Source: Arthrobacter sp. CJ23
GTDB taxonomy: Bacteria > Actinomycetota > Actinomycetes > Actinomycetales > Micrococcaceae
Length of the DNA stretch: 64,000 nucleotides
Direction of reading: 5' to 3'
Assembly (NCBI RefSeq): GCF_024741795.1
Contig: NZ_CP102950.1
Coordinates: forward strand, 3,348,001 to 3,412,000
Position numbers and translations under genes: made by a program. The first letter of the stretch is position 1; each line of letters starts with the position of its first letter. Under the pieces are notes generated by a model. It was given only the letters and a program-made list of their open reading frames with translations, had not been told where the DNA came from and ran no database searches. Below are positions 63,320 through 64,000 of the stretch, one piece after another.

Positions 63320-63470
63320 TGCGTTGCCTTGTTGCCGCCGCGTTGCCATTACCGCACGGCCCGTCCGGATGTAACCATTTGTGTCGCACCCCACATAGCT
63401 GCCTACAATCATTGGGAGCTCAGCGTGGCGCTCTGAACGTATTCCTCCAAGCCATGATTTGAGCGCACAC

Positions 63471-64000
63471 ATGAAAATCGGAATTCTCACCAGCGGTGGC
63501 GACTGCCCCGGCCTCAACGCAGTCATCCGCGGTGCCGTCCTCAAGGGCATCGCCATCCACGGGCAGGAATTCGTCGGGTTCCGCGACGGCTGGCGCGGCG
63601 TTGTGGAAGGTGATGTCATCGACATCCCCCGCACCATGGTCCGTGGCATCGCCAAGCAGGGTGGCACCATCCTGGGCACTTCCCGCACCAACCCCTTCGA
63701 AAACGGCGGCGGGCCCGAGGTCATCAAGGCCCACATGGACCGCCTCGGCATCGACGCCATCATCGCAATCGGCGGCGAAGGCACCCTGGCCGCGGCGAAG
63801 CGCCTCACGGATGCCGGGCTCAAGATCGTGGGTGTCCCCAAGACCGTGGACAACGACCTCGACGCCACCGACTACACCTTCGGCTTCGACACCGCCGTGC
63901 AGATCGCCACCGAGGCCATCGACCGGCTCCGCACCACGGGCGAGTCCCACCACCGCTGCATGATCGCCGAGGTCATGGGCCGCCACGTCGGCTGGATCGC
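63471..64000 (+). CDS. pfkA: 6-phosphofructokinase, 5' part
   Basis: The first 176 residues of a PfkA-family enzyme of glycolysis; the end lies beyond the window. [26 protein letters not shown] and [11 protein letters not shown] are the nucleotide and fructose-6-phosphate site motifs. GGEGT with PKTVDND fits the group III ATP-dependent enzymes of actinobacteria better than the PPi type, which has GGDDT. It has its own promoter region after the terminator. Confidence 0.93.
   Translation, partial: MKIGILTSGGDCPGLNAVIRGAVLKGIAIHGQEFVGFRDGWRGVVEGDVIDIPRTMVRGIAKQGGTILGTSRTNPFENGGGPEVIKAHMDRLGIDAIIAIGGEGTLAAAKRLTDAGLKIVGVPKTVDNDLDATDYTFGFDTAVQIATEAIDRLRTTGESHHRCMIAEVMGRHVGWI

Noticed and set aside
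63471..64000. pfkA as a PPi-dependent enzyme
   Set aside because: GGEGT is found instead of GGDDT, which fits the ATP-dependent group III; the missing C-terminus leaves some doubt.

Overview
This 64 kb window is chromosomal DNA of a high-GC actinobacterium of the family Micrococcaceae, most likely Arthrobacter or a close relative (Pseudarthrobacter, Paenarthrobacter). The ribosomal and RNA-polymerase proteins are actinobacterial in style. L17, S3, L29, S5, L10 and NusG carry low-complexity extensions, GTG and TTG starts are common, and rpsD and rpsN are missing from their usual places. The genus is inferred from recognised protein sequences and gene order, not from a search.

Almost all of the minus strand is one long translation/transcription super-cluster. 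Read from high to low coordinates it runs: tRNA-Trp, secE, nusG, rplK, rplA, two coupled GNAT acetyltransferases, rplJ, rplL; then rpoB, rpoC; then rpsL, rpsG, fusA, tuf; then the S10 operon (rpsJ to rpsQ), the spc operon (rplN to rplO, then secY-adk) and the alpha operon (infA, rpmJ, rpsM, rpsK, rpoA, rplQ, truA). Hairpin terminators split it into transcription units after rplA, rplL, rpoC, tuf, rpsQ, rplO, adk and rplQ.

The accessory genes lie in the gaps. From low to high coordinates: a Tad/Flp pilus assembly locus (1-5733, plus strand); a P1-family peptidase next to infA; a sugar ABC importer of two permeases and a lipoprotein with no ATPase (11464-14683); a five-gene, translationally coupled lipid-biosynthesis-like cluster between adk and map (15662-21373: OleA-like condensing enzyme, GT2 glycosyltransferase, cytochrome P450, OleC-like AMP ligase, OleD-like reductase, no OleB); a GH1 beta-glucosidase; a broken membrane-protein gene; a thiolase and a YbaK-family protein between rpoB and rplL; an aminotransferase; and a PspC-rich two-component envelope-stress locus (58945-63279). 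The start of pfkA closes the window.

The most interesting system is the Ole-like cluster. It has the OleA, OleC and OleD steps of head-to-head fatty-acid condensation, but the beta-lactone decarboxylase OleB is missing and a P450 and a glycosyltransferase sit in the middle. This suggests an undescribed oxidised and/or glycosylated long-chain beta-lactone or beta-hydroxy acid product. Two copies of an interspersed long palindrome, one of which supplies the stop codon of a gene, and an 11-base motif found only upstream of rpoA and rpoB are further unexplained signals.
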